Assembly: GCA_027623235.1 (NCBI GenBank)
Contig: JAQBVJ010000011.1
Location: 1-64,000 of the forward strand
DNA: 64,000 nt
Origin: Planctomycetota bacterium
Lineage (GTDB): Bacteria > Planctomycetota > Planctomycetia > Planctomycetales > Planctomycetaceae
Reading direction: 5' to 3'
Shown: piece by piece, positions 24,776-34,369 of the stretch
Numbering within the stretch: the first letter of the stretch is position 1
Layout: the number at the start of each line of letters is the position of its first letter
The notes under the pieces: model-generated
The model's input: the letters and a program-made list of their open reading frames with translations, nothing else
Databases searched by the model: none
What the model was told of the DNA's origin: nothing
Translations under genes and position numbers: made by a program

Positions 24776-26056
24776 CTACGCCTCGACCTTGATACTGACC
24801 CGCTCGATCGCCGCGTGGCCTGACTTGCGGAATGGCCGCGGCATCGGCTGGGCGTGTCCTTTCTCGTCGATTGTGCGGCACCGGAAGGTGTACTCGCCTG
24901 CCGGCAGACCGGGGAACAGGATGGCCCAGTGAGCTCGGGACAGTCGGATCGGCCATGACATGGGGCGTCCCGTGTTCGGATCGAAGTTCATTGTCGGACT
25001 GGGGATGCGACCTTCGGCAAGTCCGCCTCCGAATGTTTCAGGCGGTCCCAGAAGCTTGGCGTCCTGCCAGGAAGCGGTCTCGTGATACTTGTCGCCAGAG
25101 GGCAGCTCTTTCGACTCATCGTGAATCCAGGCCTGCACTTTCGAGAGCCCGGAAATTCCGGCCTGAGCCCAGCCGGTCACGGCGAAGGGCTCGCCCGGCT
25201 TCAATTTTCCCGGCACGGAAATCGTCGCGGCAAATGTCTTCAGCGGGCTGTCGAGATCGTTGTTGCCGTTCGCGTAAGTGTCGTTCGCGTGCGAGATGTT
25301 GGACAGGACGACATGGCTGAGCCATTTGATCGACTTAAAACCGTACGCTTCCGGAACGACGATCCGCACGGGACCACCGCGTTTCTGAGTCAGCCATTCA
25401 CCGTTGAGCTTGTAGCAGAGGATGACCGGCGGCAGATCGAAGGGATCTTCGAGAATCCTTCCGACCGGCAGTGAGCTGCGAAACATCTGGTCGGGTTTGT
25501 CGTTGTGGTAACCGTAAAAGAAGACGCGCCGCAGGTTCTCGCGCGGTTCCGTCAGCCAGAGAAGCTCTCGCAGCGGCACGCCCTCCCAGATGCCGTTGCC
25601 AAGCGGACAGCCGATGTTGAGGCACGTCATCACTTTCGGAAATCGCACCGCGTGTTTCTCGGCCAGCTTCATCAGGTCGGCAAACCGGAATGCATTATTG
25701 GTCTCTTTGCTCAGTTCCGTTCCAAGCCGAGCTTTGTTTTCCGGATCGCTGATCACGTCGAGACTCCAGGTGTCCCGGGTCAATCCCACGGCCTTTCTGG
25801 TTTCTTCGTCGAGCGAATGTGGCAGCGGCTTGCCGCGCGAGACGTCGCGAAAGTCGTCCGGCTTTGTCAACCAGGTTTCGATGCTCGATACGGCTTTCTG
25901 CAGGACAGCCTCACTGTCCGGTTCAGCCGCAAGGAGTGGCGACGCCGTCAGAGCGGCCGCGCCGGTCGCACCGAGGCCGAGAAAAAACCGTCGAGTCAGC
26001 GATGTGTGCTCATTCAGAAACTGCTGAGCGATTTGCTTTTGCTTTGCCTGGTCCAT
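24776..26056 (-). CDS. Sulfite oxidase-fold molybdoprotein, Tat-exported
   Basis: 426 residues. A Tat-type signal SLTRRFFLGLGATGAAAL leads into a periplasmic protein of the sulfite oxidase superfamily. Visible: CLNIGCPLGNGIWEGVPLREL (the region of the Mo-binding Cys and the Gly-Asn after it), GGPVRIVVPEAYGFKSIKWL, and a C-terminal Mo-co oxidoreductase dimerisation-like domain (PFAVTGWAQAGISGLSKVQAW). The reaction is probably oxidation or reduction of a small oxyanion or sulfoxide; the substrate is not clear. ATG 26056 is preferred to the longer frame because GAGGGA lies before it. A second family member is at 44728-45915. Confidence 0.8.
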   Translation of the reverse strand: MDQAKQKQIAQQFLNEHTSLTRRFFLGLGATGAAALTASPLLAAEPDSEAVLQKAVSSIETWLTKPDDFRDVSRGKPLPHSLDEETRKAVGLTRDTWSLDVISDPENKARLGTELSKETNNAFRFADLMKLAEKHAVRFPKVMTCLNIGCPLGNGIWEGVPLRELLWLTEPRENLRRVFFYGYHNDKPDQMFRSSLPVGRILEDPFDLPPVILCYKLNGEWLTQKRGGPVRIVVPEAYGFKSIKWLSHVVLSNISHANDTYANGNNDLDSPLKTFAATISVPGKLKPGEPFAVTGWAQAGISGLSKVQAWIHDESKELPSGDKYHETASWQDAKLLGPPETFGGGLAEGRIPSPTMNFDPNTGRPMSWPIRLSRAHWAILFPGLPAGEYTFRCRTIDEKGHAQPMPRPFRKSGHAAIERVSIKVEA

Positions 26057-26166
26057 GATCGTCCCTCGCAAAAATTCCTGGATTTGCAATCACCGGGAAA
26101 TTCCGAATGCCTGGCAGGAGTGTATCGCAGCGGAATTGAACGAGGCACCGACGGCGGAAGCCATGA

Positions 26167-26592
26167 CTAAAGTGGCGGCTCGTCCTCGACGATTTCAAAG
26201 CTCTCGACCAGGGATGCGGGGATTCGCCGAGGGACGCTGTGTTCGGTTCCGATGTAGGCCCAGTCCGTCTGGGCTTTTGCGAGCAGCGTGCCATCAACGG
26301 GGCGAATGACGCGAAACTTTCGCAGGGATGTGACCTTTCGAAACCCGGCCACCCAGGTGACGACCTCGATGGTCTCGCCATCGAAAGCGGGGGCGAGGTA
26401 CTCGATGAAGTGGTTTCTGACGACCCAGCCGGATCCTTCCTCGCGGTATCGATCGGCCGTCCATCCCTGCGCCGCGGAATGCGCCACCGCAGCGGTCTGA
26501 GTCCAGCGAAGGTACTCAAGATTGTTGACGTGATTCTGCTCGTCGATTTCGTCCGGGGTCACGAGGTGTGTCCAGCGAAAAATGGCTGGCAT
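26167..26592 (-). CDS. Hotdog-fold acyl-CoA thioesterase (4HBT)
   Basis: 141 residues, the normal size for a 4-hydroxybenzoyl-CoA thioesterase-type hotdog protein. DEIDEQNHVNNLEYLRWTQTA carries the family's Asp/His-Asn active-site pattern, and FRVIRPVDGTLLAKAQTDWAYI ends the fold. AAGGAG lies eight bases before the ATG. It is 45 bases downstream of a MenC-like gene, so hydrolysis of 1,4-dihydroxy-2-naphthoyl-CoA in menaquinone synthesis is a plausible but unproven role. Confidence 0.85.
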   Translation of the reverse strand: MPAIFRWTHLVTPDEIDEQNHVNNLEYLRWTQTAAVAHSAAQGWTADRYREEGSGWVVRNHFIEYLAPAFDGETIEVVTWVAGFRKVTSLRKFRVIRPVDGTLLAKAQTDWAYIGTEHSVPRRIPASLVESFEIVEDEPPL

Positions 26593-26637
26593 TGCGGCAC
26601 TCCTTTGCGGTTTACGGGCTCGCCGCGTTTTGCAGGA

Positions 26638-27750
26638 TCACTTTGTCACGACGGCTCGTTGAAGACACATTTTGTCGAGCCGGCTCTCGACGGGAACGGG
26701 AAGTTCCAGCGGAGCCGCGACGCTCGGAACGCCTCCCTCGCCAGCCACCAGCTCAAGTGGCGGCGTGGCGAGGTCTTCCACATAAAAACGCGAGCTCGGA
26801 AAAATGTCCGCGGGATACGTGAAGTTATCAAGCATCGCCAGGGCCGTGCAGAAGGCGGCTCCGGCGGAGCTTTCCAGCATGCCGCCGACCCAGCACGGAA
26901 TTCCGGCCGCTGCCGCGATGTCGTGAATCTTCACGGCGTTGGTGAGCCCGCCGACCCGGCCGGGCTTGATGTTGAAATAGCCGATCCCGCCCAGGGCAAT
27001 CGCCTGCTCCGCCTGCCGTGGAGTGACGAGGCTCTCGTCGAGACACACGGGTGTTCGAATCCGCCGCGCCAGTTCCGCGTGGTCCAGCAGGTCGGTGTGC
27101 TGCAGCGGTTGTTCGATCATCGCCAGATGGAAATCGTCGACCCGCTCAAAAAGTTCGACGTCGGACAGTCGGTATCCGCTGTTGCAGTCGATGTGGAAAG
27201 TGTGGTCCGGGAATTCCCGCCGCACGGCTTCGAGCATCGGGACGTCCCAGCCCGGCCGGAATTTCAGTTTGACTCGGGGAAAGTTCTGTTCGACGGCTGG
27301 CCCGATCGCGGCGACCAGATCGTCGAGCGAGTCCATGATTCCAAAGTCCGCTCCCACAGGCACGCAGGTGCGGGTTGCTCCCAGCAGTTCATGCAGCGGG
27401 CGGTTCTGAAGCTTCGATTCCAGAGCCCACCAGGCAGTGTCGAGTACGGCCTTTGCGAACGGGTTGCCTTTGTAGACGGCGAGGCGTTCCTGAAGGTCGT
27501 CACCCGACGTGACGTCCTGCCCGAGTAATGCGGGGCCAAGCCAGTCTCGATTAACACCAAAGATGCCGGCCGCCCATTCGGGGCTGTAACACGGAGCCGC
27601 AAACGGAGCCGCCTCGCCCCAGGCATCGACGGAACCGCTGGTCATGCGGCACAGAACGGAATGGATGGCCGCGTCCTCGCCGTAGGCCGTCTTCCACGGA
27701 TAAATCAACGGCATGGCGACGTGAAACAGCTCAATCCTGTCAATCCGCAT
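26638..27750 (-). CDS. menC: o-Succinylbenzoate synthase MenC-like (enolase superfamily)
   Basis: 370 residues. Enolase-superfamily active-site pattern: KLKFRPGWD (KxKxxxG), metal ligands in HIDCNSGYR, MIEQPLQ and CLDESLV, and the final base in YFNIKPGRVGG. The N-terminal capping domain begins IELFHVAMPL. MenC dehydrates SHCHC to o-succinylbenzoate for menaquinone synthesis. The dipeptide epimerases and N-acylamino-acid racemases are close relatives and cannot be excluded by eye; the neighbouring thioesterase favours MenC. Confidence 0.82.
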   Translation of the reverse strand: MRIDRIELFHVAMPLIYPWKTAYGEDAAIHSVLCRMTSGSVDAWGEAAPFAAPCYSPEWAAGIFGVNRDWLGPALLGQDVTSGDDLQERLAVYKGNPFAKAVLDTAWWALESKLQNRPLHELLGATRTCVPVGADFGIMDSLDDLVAAIGPAVEQNFPRVKLKFRPGWDVPMLEAVRREFPDHTFHIDCNSGYRLSDVELFERVDDFHLAMIEQPLQHTDLLDHAELARRIRTPVCLDESLVTPRQAEQAIALGGIGYFNIKPGRVGGLTNAVKIHDIAAAAGIPCWVGGMLESSAGAAFCTALAMLDNFTYPADIFPSSRFYVEDLATPPLELVAGEGGVPSVAAPLELPVPVESRLDKMCLQRAVVTK

Positions 27751-27795
27751 TGAAGATCCCTTTGAGGTGGTGCGAAGGAGAATCCGCCGTTCGCG

Positions 27796-29526
27796 TCACG
27801 GGACAAGCCGCTCGCGACGCGCGGCGAGATTCGTTTCGAATCGCTGGTTCGCTTTGACGTCGCGGTGCGTGACCTGGCCGAGTCCGTGTGGTAGCCCGAT
27901 GACGACGTCGCACGAATCGCGAGTGCCGAGGCCGAAGTGGGCGACCGCTTCGTGGCCCGATGCGTATCCGAAGCCGACGCTGATTTCGCGGTGTCCGATT
28001 CGCGACGATGCCTCGCCGGCTTTTCCCGGTTCGTAAAGCGTGACTTTGCAGCCGATGCCCATTCGATTCAGCGGCGGTGTTCCGTTGAGCTTCACCTGAA
28101 GCCAGTTCTGCGGTTTCGTTTCGTTGCGAAGCAGCATCGACGGCGACTCGGCGAACCAGTTGGCGAGGAAAATGTCGAGCCTTCCGTCGCGGTCGAAGTC
28201 GGCGGTTGGAGCCGGCGCGGTGTACATGACCTTTCGTTCGGCGAGCACCTTTTCGAAGAACTTGCCGGAGCTCCGGATTTCCCGATCGGCTGCGGTCGGA
28301 TAGTCATTCACGTCGCGGCCGGTCAGCTCGAAGCGGGGGATTCCGTCCGCTTTGCTGCCGACTCCTCGGAAGATCGTCGGGACGACGCGCGAGCCGGCGA
28401 AGCGGACGATCGAAGTCGAAATATCCGGCAGCCCGTCATTGTCAAAGTCCTGCACCTCGACGTGAGGCGCCTTTATAAAGAGCGGCGACAGGCCGGCAGT
28501 TTCGGTGACGTCTTCAAACAGTGGAGTCTGAATCGACGTTGCTTTGGAACCGGTCTTTGACCGGCCGCCTCGATTGAGATACAGCCGGATCGAAACGGGT
28601 TCCTGCCAGGGTCGGTCGTAGTGCTGTCCGATGAGCAGGTCCGCCCACCCGTCGAGGTTGACGTCGGCAAAACAGGCACCGCACGGAGTGTCGTCGCCGT
28701 CTTTGAACTGCCATTCAAACAGGCCGGGCGACTGCGGGTGCTCCTTAAAGTGACCTTTGCCGTCATTCATAAAGAGGCGGTTTCCACCGTTTCGACCGGC
28801 GAGAAAAATGTCGGGCCAGCCGTCGTTGTTGATGTCGGCGGCCGTCGTGCCGAGTCCGGTGATTCCGGCCGGAAGCCCGACCTGCTCCGAGACGTCGGCG
28901 AATTTGAGGTCGCCAAGATTCCTCAGCACCCGCGATCTTCGCGGCGAGCCATAATGCACGGCCTCACCAATCAACAGGTCGAGCAGTCCGTCGCCGTCGT
29001 AGTCGAATGCCGAGGCACCTCGACCACGAAAGCCGACGGGGCACGCTCCGGATTCGGTCGAAATGTCGGTGAGCATTTCCGGACCGCCGTCGTTGCGGAA
29101 CAGGCGGCTGTCAGTAGCGGCGTAACCCGTCTTGCCGCCGCCAAGATTCGACAGGTAAACGTCCAGGTCTCCATCGTTGTCCAAGTCGACGCACAGAATG
29201 GAATTGGCCCGCCCGGTGACTCGCGTCGGTTTCGCGTTGACCGGAGAAAAAGCCTTGCCTCGCGAGTTCAGAAACAAAACGTTGGGATGCTCACCACTCT
29301 TGTCGAAGCCGCCGACGTAGAGTTCCGGAAAACCGTCTCCGTTGAGATCTCCCCAGCCGGCTCCGTGACCGTTCATTCCCGTCAGCGCCGGGAGCAGTCC
29401 CGCTTCGCGGGTGACGTCGCGAAAAGCGAAGGGATTGTCAGCGGCGAGAGTCTCACCGCGTCCCGTGACACTCAGCAGGAGCAGGCCAGTCAGCGCCGCA
29501 AGGAGTTGGGTGTTGAGTGATCTCAC
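27796..29526 (-). CDS. CRTAC1-type FG-GAP/ASPIC-UnbV secreted protein
   Basis: 576 residues with a signal peptide (QLLAALTGLLLLSVTGRGETLAAD). Repeats of the FG-GAP/VCBS type carry the calcium loop DxNxDGxPD: WGDLNGDGFPELYVG, CVDLDNDGDLDVYLS, DINNDGWPDIFLAG, DVNLDGWADLLIG, DFDNDGLPDIST, DFDRDGRLDIFLA. The C-terminal ASPIC/UnbV domain shows NWLQVKLNGTPPLNRMGIG and VGFGYASGHEAVAHFGLG. Probably a secreted beta-propeller. Its ATG overlaps the stop of the propeller gene upstream by 4 bases (ATGA), so the two are translationally coupled. Confidence 0.88.
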   Translation of the reverse strand: MRSLNTQLLAALTGLLLLSVTGRGETLAADNPFAFRDVTREAGLLPALTGMNGHGAGWGDLNGDGFPELYVGGFDKSGEHPNVLFLNSRGKAFSPVNAKPTRVTGRANSILCVDLDNDGDLDVYLSNLGGGKTGYAATDSRLFRNDGGPEMLTDISTESGACPVGFRGRGASAFDYDGDGLLDLLIGEAVHYGSPRRSRVLRNLGDLKFADVSEQVGLPAGITGLGTTAADINNDGWPDIFLAGRNGGNRLFMNDGKGHFKEHPQSPGLFEWQFKDGDDTPCGACFADVNLDGWADLLIGQHYDRPWQEPVSIRLYLNRGGRSKTGSKATSIQTPLFEDVTETAGLSPLFIKAPHVEVQDFDNDGLPDISTSIVRFAGSRVVPTIFRGVGSKADGIPRFELTGRDVNDYPTAADREIRSSGKFFEKVLAERKVMYTAPAPTADFDRDGRLDIFLANWFAESPSMLLRNETKPQNWLQVKLNGTPPLNRMGIGCKVTLYEPGKAGEASSRIGHREISVGFGYASGHEAVAHFGLGTRDSCDVVIGLPHGLGQVTHRDVKANQRFETNLAARRERLVP

Positions 29527-30842
29527 AGCGGACGCTCACTTTCGGGAATGTGGATCACGGTGAGGGCACACGTGTTAAACGGGTATTTGCCTCGCACCTG
29601 CCCGCCGCGGCAACCGTTCCAGGTGACGAACAGTTTCGAACCGTCGGGGCTCAACGCCGATCCGTAGGTGCCGATGGGGACGAAGTCGAGTTTCTTCTCG
29701 TAGAACGGGTGCAGAAAAGCGATCACTTTGCGGGTACGGGTTTTCGTGTCGAACTGAATGACGGCGGTGCCTTCGCGATAGCTGCTGCCGTGAGCTCCCG
29801 GAATGTAGTAGAGGTAGCGGCCGGTCGGATCAGCGTCGAGAGTGGCGACGTAAGTTTGCGCACCGATGGCAAACGGGCCGAGGTCGTCGATCTTTTCGGT
29901 CTTCGTGTTGAAGCGGTAGATGCGGTCGTCCTGCTGGCCCATCGTGTAAACGACGTTTCCGGGGAGTTCTTCGGTGGCGGCACGCAGGCCGAGCGATCCT
30001 TCAATGACAAAGGGCGGCTTGCCGCTGGCCGGGTCGTATTTCATCAGCTTGTCCACGTCCTCGTCCATGTAATAAACGCAGCCGGTCGAACGGGCGAAAA
30101 TGAGGTACCGTCGCGCTCCTGGCACGGCTGTATGCAGCACTTTCTGTTTGCGGATGTCGTAGGCGAAAAACGTCACAGTCTTGTCCGTGTGAGCTCCGGC
30201 CGCCGTGCCGCCGTAAAAGATGAGCCGGTCCGGGTCGAGAATGCTGGTTGGAATACACGCTTTCGGAACCGGCCCGTGAGCGACGATTTCCGTCTTTGCC
30301 GTGTCCGGATGCGTGCGGAGAATCCAGTCGCCTTTGTAGTGGTACTGGTCGGTCGTTACGCGCGTCGAACCGCGATGCGTCGAGTAGTACAGCCAGCCGT
30401 CACTGCCGAGATCGACTCGACTGTGGATTTTGCCGGGCGTGTAATGTCCTTCGGGAAGAACGATCGTCTTTGCCGTGCTCGCCAGTTGCCGCAGTTCCTG
30501 CGTTTCCGAATCGTAGACGTAAACCATCCCGTTGCCCTGCGGAGCCCGGTGATCGCCGATCGCCGAAAAATACTTCGAGCCCGACACGCTGCCGTCGCCC
30601 CAGTTGCTCCACGGTTTTCCCGGATAGTCCTGTCCCGGGTAGTAGTAAAAATCGACTCGCGGCGGGGTCTTCGCAACGGGCACATCGGTGAGCGACGCGG
30701 GTGGTTTGAGAAACTCCTCGGACGTGTCGGTCACAAACAGTTTGTTTCCCGGCAGAGCAGGGGGCCAGGTGAGCTCATCCTGAGCGGCAGCGGTTGTGCA
30801 GAGTGCTGCCGCAAACATCAGTAAAAAAAATGTCTGTCTCAC
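29523..30842 (-). CDS. Secreted beta-propeller protein of unknown function
   Basis: 439 residues with a signal peptide (FFLLMFAAALCTTAAAQDE). Repeated blade-like segments end in GxVYVYDSETQELRQL, GWLYYSTHRGSTR, GCVYYMDEDVDKLMKYD, DDRIYRFNTKTEKIDDLG and SKLFVTWNGCRGG, suggesting a six- or seven-bladed propeller. I cannot assign an enzyme activity. It lies between the PSCyt1 gene (44 bases upstream) and the FG-GAP gene (4-base overlap) in one minus-strand operon. Confidence 0.78.
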   Translation of the reverse strand: MRQTFFLLMFAAALCTTAAAQDELTWPPALPGNKLFVTDTSEEFLKPPASLTDVPVAKTPPRVDFYYYPGQDYPGKPWSNWGDGSVSGSKYFSAIGDHRAPQGNGMVYVYDSETQELRQLASTAKTIVLPEGHYTPGKIHSRVDLGSDGWLYYSTHRGSTRVTTDQYHYKGDWILRTHPDTAKTEIVAHGPVPKACIPTSILDPDRLIFYGGTAAGAHTDKTVTFFAYDIRKQKVLHTAVPGARRYLIFARSTGCVYYMDEDVDKLMKYDPASGKPPFVIEGSLGLRAATEELPGNVVYTMGQQDDRIYRFNTKTEKIDDLGPFAIGAQTYVATLDADPTGRYLYYIPGAHGSSYREGTAVIQFDTKTRTRKVIAFLHPFYEKKLDFVPIGTYGSALSPDGSKLFVTWNGCRGGQVRGKYPFNTCALTVIHIPESERPL

Positions 30843-30886
30843 AGCGGCGCCTTTGATTGAGGGCAGTGGATGTGCGAAGAGGCGGG

Positions 30887-33800
30887 TTATTCCTTCGTCA
30901 CGGTCTCGTCGAGATTCAAGATGGTATTACAGATCGTCGTCCATGCAGCGAGTTCGGCGACGTTCAACTTTGCCGAGCGGTCGGACTCGCCGTACTTCAA
31001 ATAGCTCGCGGCCTTGTCCGGGTGCCGGCCGAAGAAGTCTACGTAGAGAGTCAGGCTGCTTAATAGAAGTTTCCGTTCGGACTCGCTGGCGGGTCGTGAG
31101 ACGGTCAGCAGAAACGCCCGGTTGAGTCTCGCCTCGGGTGACTTCCCGGCGAGGATGACCCGCTGGGCGAGCCTGCGTGACGCCTCGACAAAGGTCACAT
31201 CGTTCATCAGGTTTAGAGCCTGCAGCGGCGTGTTGGTGGTGGAGAGGCGGACCTCGCACATCTCGCGGCCGCTGGCATCGAAGTTGGCCATCATTGGCGG
31301 GGCGACCGTCCGCTTCCAGTACGTGTAGAGGCTGCGGCGGTAGAGGTCCGGTCCGGCTGAGGTGGCGTACTCGGTGTCGGACGCAATTTCTTTCCACAGG
31401 CCTTCCGGCTGGTACGGCTTGACCGAGGGACCGCCGAACTTCTCAGTGAGCAGGCCGCTGGCGAAGAGTGCCTGATCGCGAATCGTTTCGGCGGGCAGGC
31501 GGAAGCGGGCTCCGCGTGCGAGCAACCGATTCGCAGGATCTCGCGCAAGCATCAGCGGCGGCATCTTCGACGACTGCTGATACGTGCGGCTCATGACGAT
31601 CGTTTTGAGAATGTGCCGTATGTCCCAGCCGGACTCAACAAACTCAACGGCCAGCCAGTCAAGCAGTTCCGGATGACTCGGCCGCTCGCCTTGTGACCCG
31701 AAGTCCTCGGTCGTTTTGACGAGACCCGTGCCGAACAGATCCCGCCAGAACCGGTTGACCGTAACGCGAGCTGTCAGCGGATTGTCTTTCGACACGAGCC
31801 ATCGCGCGAGCCCGAGCCGGTTTTTTGGAGCGTCGTCGGGAAGCGGAGGCAGCGCTGCGGGAACGCCCATGTGGACCCGCTCGCCGGGATGGTCGTACTG
31901 GCCACGGTTGAGGATGTGCGTCGCTCGTGGTTCCGGCAGTTCTTCCATAACCATGACGGTGGGGAGCGCGTCGCGAAATTCGTTGACGTGTTTCGTGGCG
32001 AGTTCGGCAGCACGAATTGCGGCCAGCAAAGTCGGTGGAGCGGCATGATGATTGAAGTAGTACTTGAGCTTCCCGGCGCCGGCGTCGGAAAGTTCGCCGT
32101 CAGGAGTTTCGAGCAGTTCCTTCACCGGACGTGGCTCGGCGATTACTTGAATTTCGGAGGCCTCGACGACGCGATCGTAAATGCGGGCGTCGTCAATCTG
32201 CCCGCGGAAGTTGGAATTGCCGGCACCGATCCGCACGGGGTCATCACTGGCGAAGCTCTGGTTGATGCCGTCCAGGTTGGCTTTGTGCGGTGCGGGCTTC
32301 CCGTCGATGTAAATTCGGATCGAGTCCGAAACCCGCGTGCCGTCGTACGTCGCAAAAATGTGAACCCACTTGCCGGCGGGGATCGCATCGACGGTCTCAA
32401 CCCGCAGCGAGTCGTCCAGCCAGCGTTTCACCAGGTTCAGCTGAACTTTTCCTGAGTCGGTGATGTGCAGGTTGTATCCGGCTCCGCGGTCGACCAGTTC
32501 CATTTTCGAGAGAACGGTCCCGGCTTGAAGTTTCGGTAGAAAGACGTGAGCTCCCAGCGAGAAGGCGTCAAAGTAGCCGAGGCTTGCGACCTGCGGCACT
32601 TCGACAAAGCCCTCGCCGTCGAGCTGAACTCCGTTCCCGCTTCGCGCCTCGACGAACTGGACCTTGCCGTTTGTCTGCGGAGTCGGAGGTTTGACTTTCG
32701 GCTCGGTCTTCTCTTTCGGCTCAGGCTTCTCTTTCGGTGCCGTGTACACGGCCGTCGTGACAGGCTGCCCGGCGGACTGCAGATCAGCGCGAAGGAGCAG
32801 GCCATCATTGATGTCCCAGTCGCCGGGAATGCTGTCGGCGCTGGCCCTCCAACCGGTTTTCATCCACGTCTCAAACTGCAGTTGAATTGCGCGGTCCAGC
32901 TTTTTGACCGCCTGCTGAGCGGTCTGCGCGACGAGTGTCAGCTTCTGCAACTCGTCCTCCTGCCCGCGTGTGGGGGCGAGGATCCACGGTGGCGAGTTGC
33001 CTTCTTTCAACGCTCGACCGTTTTCCGGGATGTTGTTGAAGCTGGCAAAAATCTGGTAGTACTCCTTCTGAGAAATCGGGTCGTACTTGTGGCTGTGGCA
33101 GCGGGCACAACCCATCGTCAGGCCCTGCCAGATCGTGAACGTCGTGTCGACTCGATCGACGACGTACTCGACCTGGAATTCCTCGGGCACGATGCCGCCT
33201 TCCGCGTTGCCTCGGTGGTTGCGGTTGAAGGCGGTCGCGATGCGCTGGTCGAGCGTCGCGTCGGGAAGCATGTCTCCGGCAAGCTGCTCGATGGTGAATT
33301 CGTCGAACGGTTTGTTGTTGAGGAACGACTCCAGCACCCAGTCCCTCCACCGCCACATCTGCCGCGGGCCGTCTGACTGGTAACCGCTGGTGTCGGCGTA
33401 GCGAGCAGCGTCGAGCCACCGGACGGCCATCCGTTCGGCATAGCGAGGTGACTCCAGCAGACGGTCGACGACTTTTTCGAACGCTTCTTGAGTTGGCGAT
33501 TCGTCCGCCAGGAATTCCGCGACCTCTTCAGGTGTCGGCGGGAGGCCGGTCAGGTCGAGCGTGACTCGGCGAATCAGTGTGCGTCGGTCCGCGTCGGGCG
33601 AAGGTTGCAAATCTTCCTGCTCAAGCCGTGACAGGATGAAAGTGTCGATGGTATTACGCGGCCAGTTCTCGCGCGATGTCAGCTTCGGCAGGGCCGGGCG
33701 TTTCGGAGCGACGAAGGCCCAGTGTTGCTTCCAGTCGGCTCCCTGTTTGACCCACTCCCGGATGAGGTCTCGCTGTTTCGCGGTGAGCGATCGACCGGAG

Positions 33801-34108
33801 TCCGGCGGAGGCATCTGCTCATCGGGATCGGTCGACGTGATTCGCCGGACCAGTTCGCTGTTCTTCAGATCCCCCGGCGAGATCACGCTGACTCCCTCGA
33901 CTTTTCGAAACAGTCCGTCGCGCGTGTCGAGCCGCAGTTCGGCCTCCCTCTGCTCCGCGTCCGGTCCGTGGCATTTGAAACAGGTATCGGACAGGATCGG
34001 CCGGATGTCCCGACTGAAGTCGAGCGTCACGTTGTCGACCTGCGCGAAACCCAACTGCGTCGCGAAGAAGAAAACAGCAGGAAGTGAGAGAGTGGTTCGA
34101 GTCAGCAT
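30887..34108 (-). CDS. Planctomycete PSCyt1-PSD1 protein with LamG domain
   Basis: 1,073 residues from Met30 of the open frame (signal peptide LTRTTLSLPAVFFFATQLGFAQ). Order: a planctomycete cytochrome c domain with one heme motif (CFKCHGP) and the ring of acidic residues; a DUF1549 domain containing CARCHSHKYDPI; a concanavalin/LamG-like domain at about 480-650 (GFVEVPQVASLGYFDAFSLGAHVF); and a C-terminal DUF1553 domain (ARVTVNRFWRDLFGTGLVKT, MSRTYQQSS). Such proteins are secreted and thought to be linked to polysaccharide use or electron transfer, with little biochemistry known. First gene of the three-gene operon ending at 27796. Confidence 0.9.
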   Translation of the reverse strand: MLTRTTLSLPAVFFFATQLGFAQVDNVTLDFSRDIRPILSDTCFKCHGPDAEQREAELRLDTRDGLFRKVEGVSVISPGDLKNSELVRRITSTDPDEQMPPPDSGRSLTAKQRDLIREWVKQGADWKQHWAFVAPKRPALPKLTSRENWPRNTIDTFILSRLEQEDLQPSPDADRRTLIRRVTLDLTGLPPTPEEVAEFLADESPTQEAFEKVVDRLLESPRYAERMAVRWLDAARYADTSGYQSDGPRQMWRWRDWVLESFLNNKPFDEFTIEQLAGDMLPDATLDQRIATAFNRNHRGNAEGGIVPEEFQVEYVVDRVDTTFTIWQGLTMGCARCHSHKYDPISQKEYYQIFASFNNIPENGRALKEGNSPPWILAPTRGQEDELQKLTLVAQTAQQAVKKLDRAIQLQFETWMKTGWRASADSIPGDWDINDGLLLRADLQSAGQPVTTAVYTAPKEKPEPKEKTEPKVKPPTPQTNGKVQFVEARSGNGVQLDGEGFVEVPQVASLGYFDAFSLGAHVFLPKLQAGTVLSKMELVDRGAGYNLHITDSGKVQLNLVKRWLDDSLRVETVDAIPAGKWVHIFATYDGTRVSDSIRIYIDGKPAPHKANLDGINQSFASDDPVRIGAGNSNFRGQIDDARIYDRVVEASEIQVIAEPRPVKELLETPDGELSDAGAGKLKYYFNHHAAPPTLLAAIRAAELATKHVNEFRDALPTVMVMEELPEPRATHILNRGQYDHPGERVHMGVPAALPPLPDDAPKNRLGLARWLVSKDNPLTARVTVNRFWRDLFGTGLVKTTEDFGSQGERPSHPELLDWLAVEFVESGWDIRHILKTIVMSRTYQQSSKMPPLMLARDPANRLLARGARFRLPAETIRDQALFASGLLTEKFGGPSVKPYQPEGLWKEIASDTEYATSAGPDLYRRSLYTYWKRTVAPPMMANFDASGREMCEVRLSTTNTPLQALNLMNDVTFVEASRRLAQRVILAGKSPEARLNRAFLLTVSRPASESERKLLLSSLTLYVDFFGRHPDKAASYLKYGESDRSAKLNVAELAAWTTICNTILNLDETVTKE

Positions 34109-34275
34109 GGTCAGGTTCCAGCGAGCCTCGCGTGGAGAGGAAGAAGAAAAAGCCGTCTGCAGCGTCCATTCTTTTAAGACAGCGGAAGTCTGCAAGGGTG
34201 GAGCAGGAATCAGCGACGGTCGGGCCTCCTCCCGGTCGCGGAACGGCGTAAGCCCAATGGCACCCGGGTTTTGCT

Positions 34276-34354
34276 GAATGTCGCCTTTCGCTCCGCGAAA
34301 GGAACGCTACTTTCGCAGAGCGAAAGGCGACAATCAGCGATCAGCCGACACAAC
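34276..34354. repeat. MITE-like palindromic repeat, copy 2
   Basis: TCGCCTTTCGCTCCGCGAAA (34281-34300) pairs imperfectly with the sequence ending TTTCGCAGAGCGAAAGGCGA (34311-34330). The segment 34309-34354 matches 24681-24726 at 45 of 46 bases. It lacks the inner palindrome of copy 1. It lies in the gap between the PSCyt1 gene and the antiporter-like gene. Confidence 0.82.
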
Positions 34355-34369
34355 TTCAATGCCGTTTCG

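Noticed and set aside
29517..30824. Long plus-strand frame over the propeller gene
   Set aside because: Complement of the real minus-strand gene, which has a signal peptide and blade repeats; the plus-strand product is charged and shows no domain.
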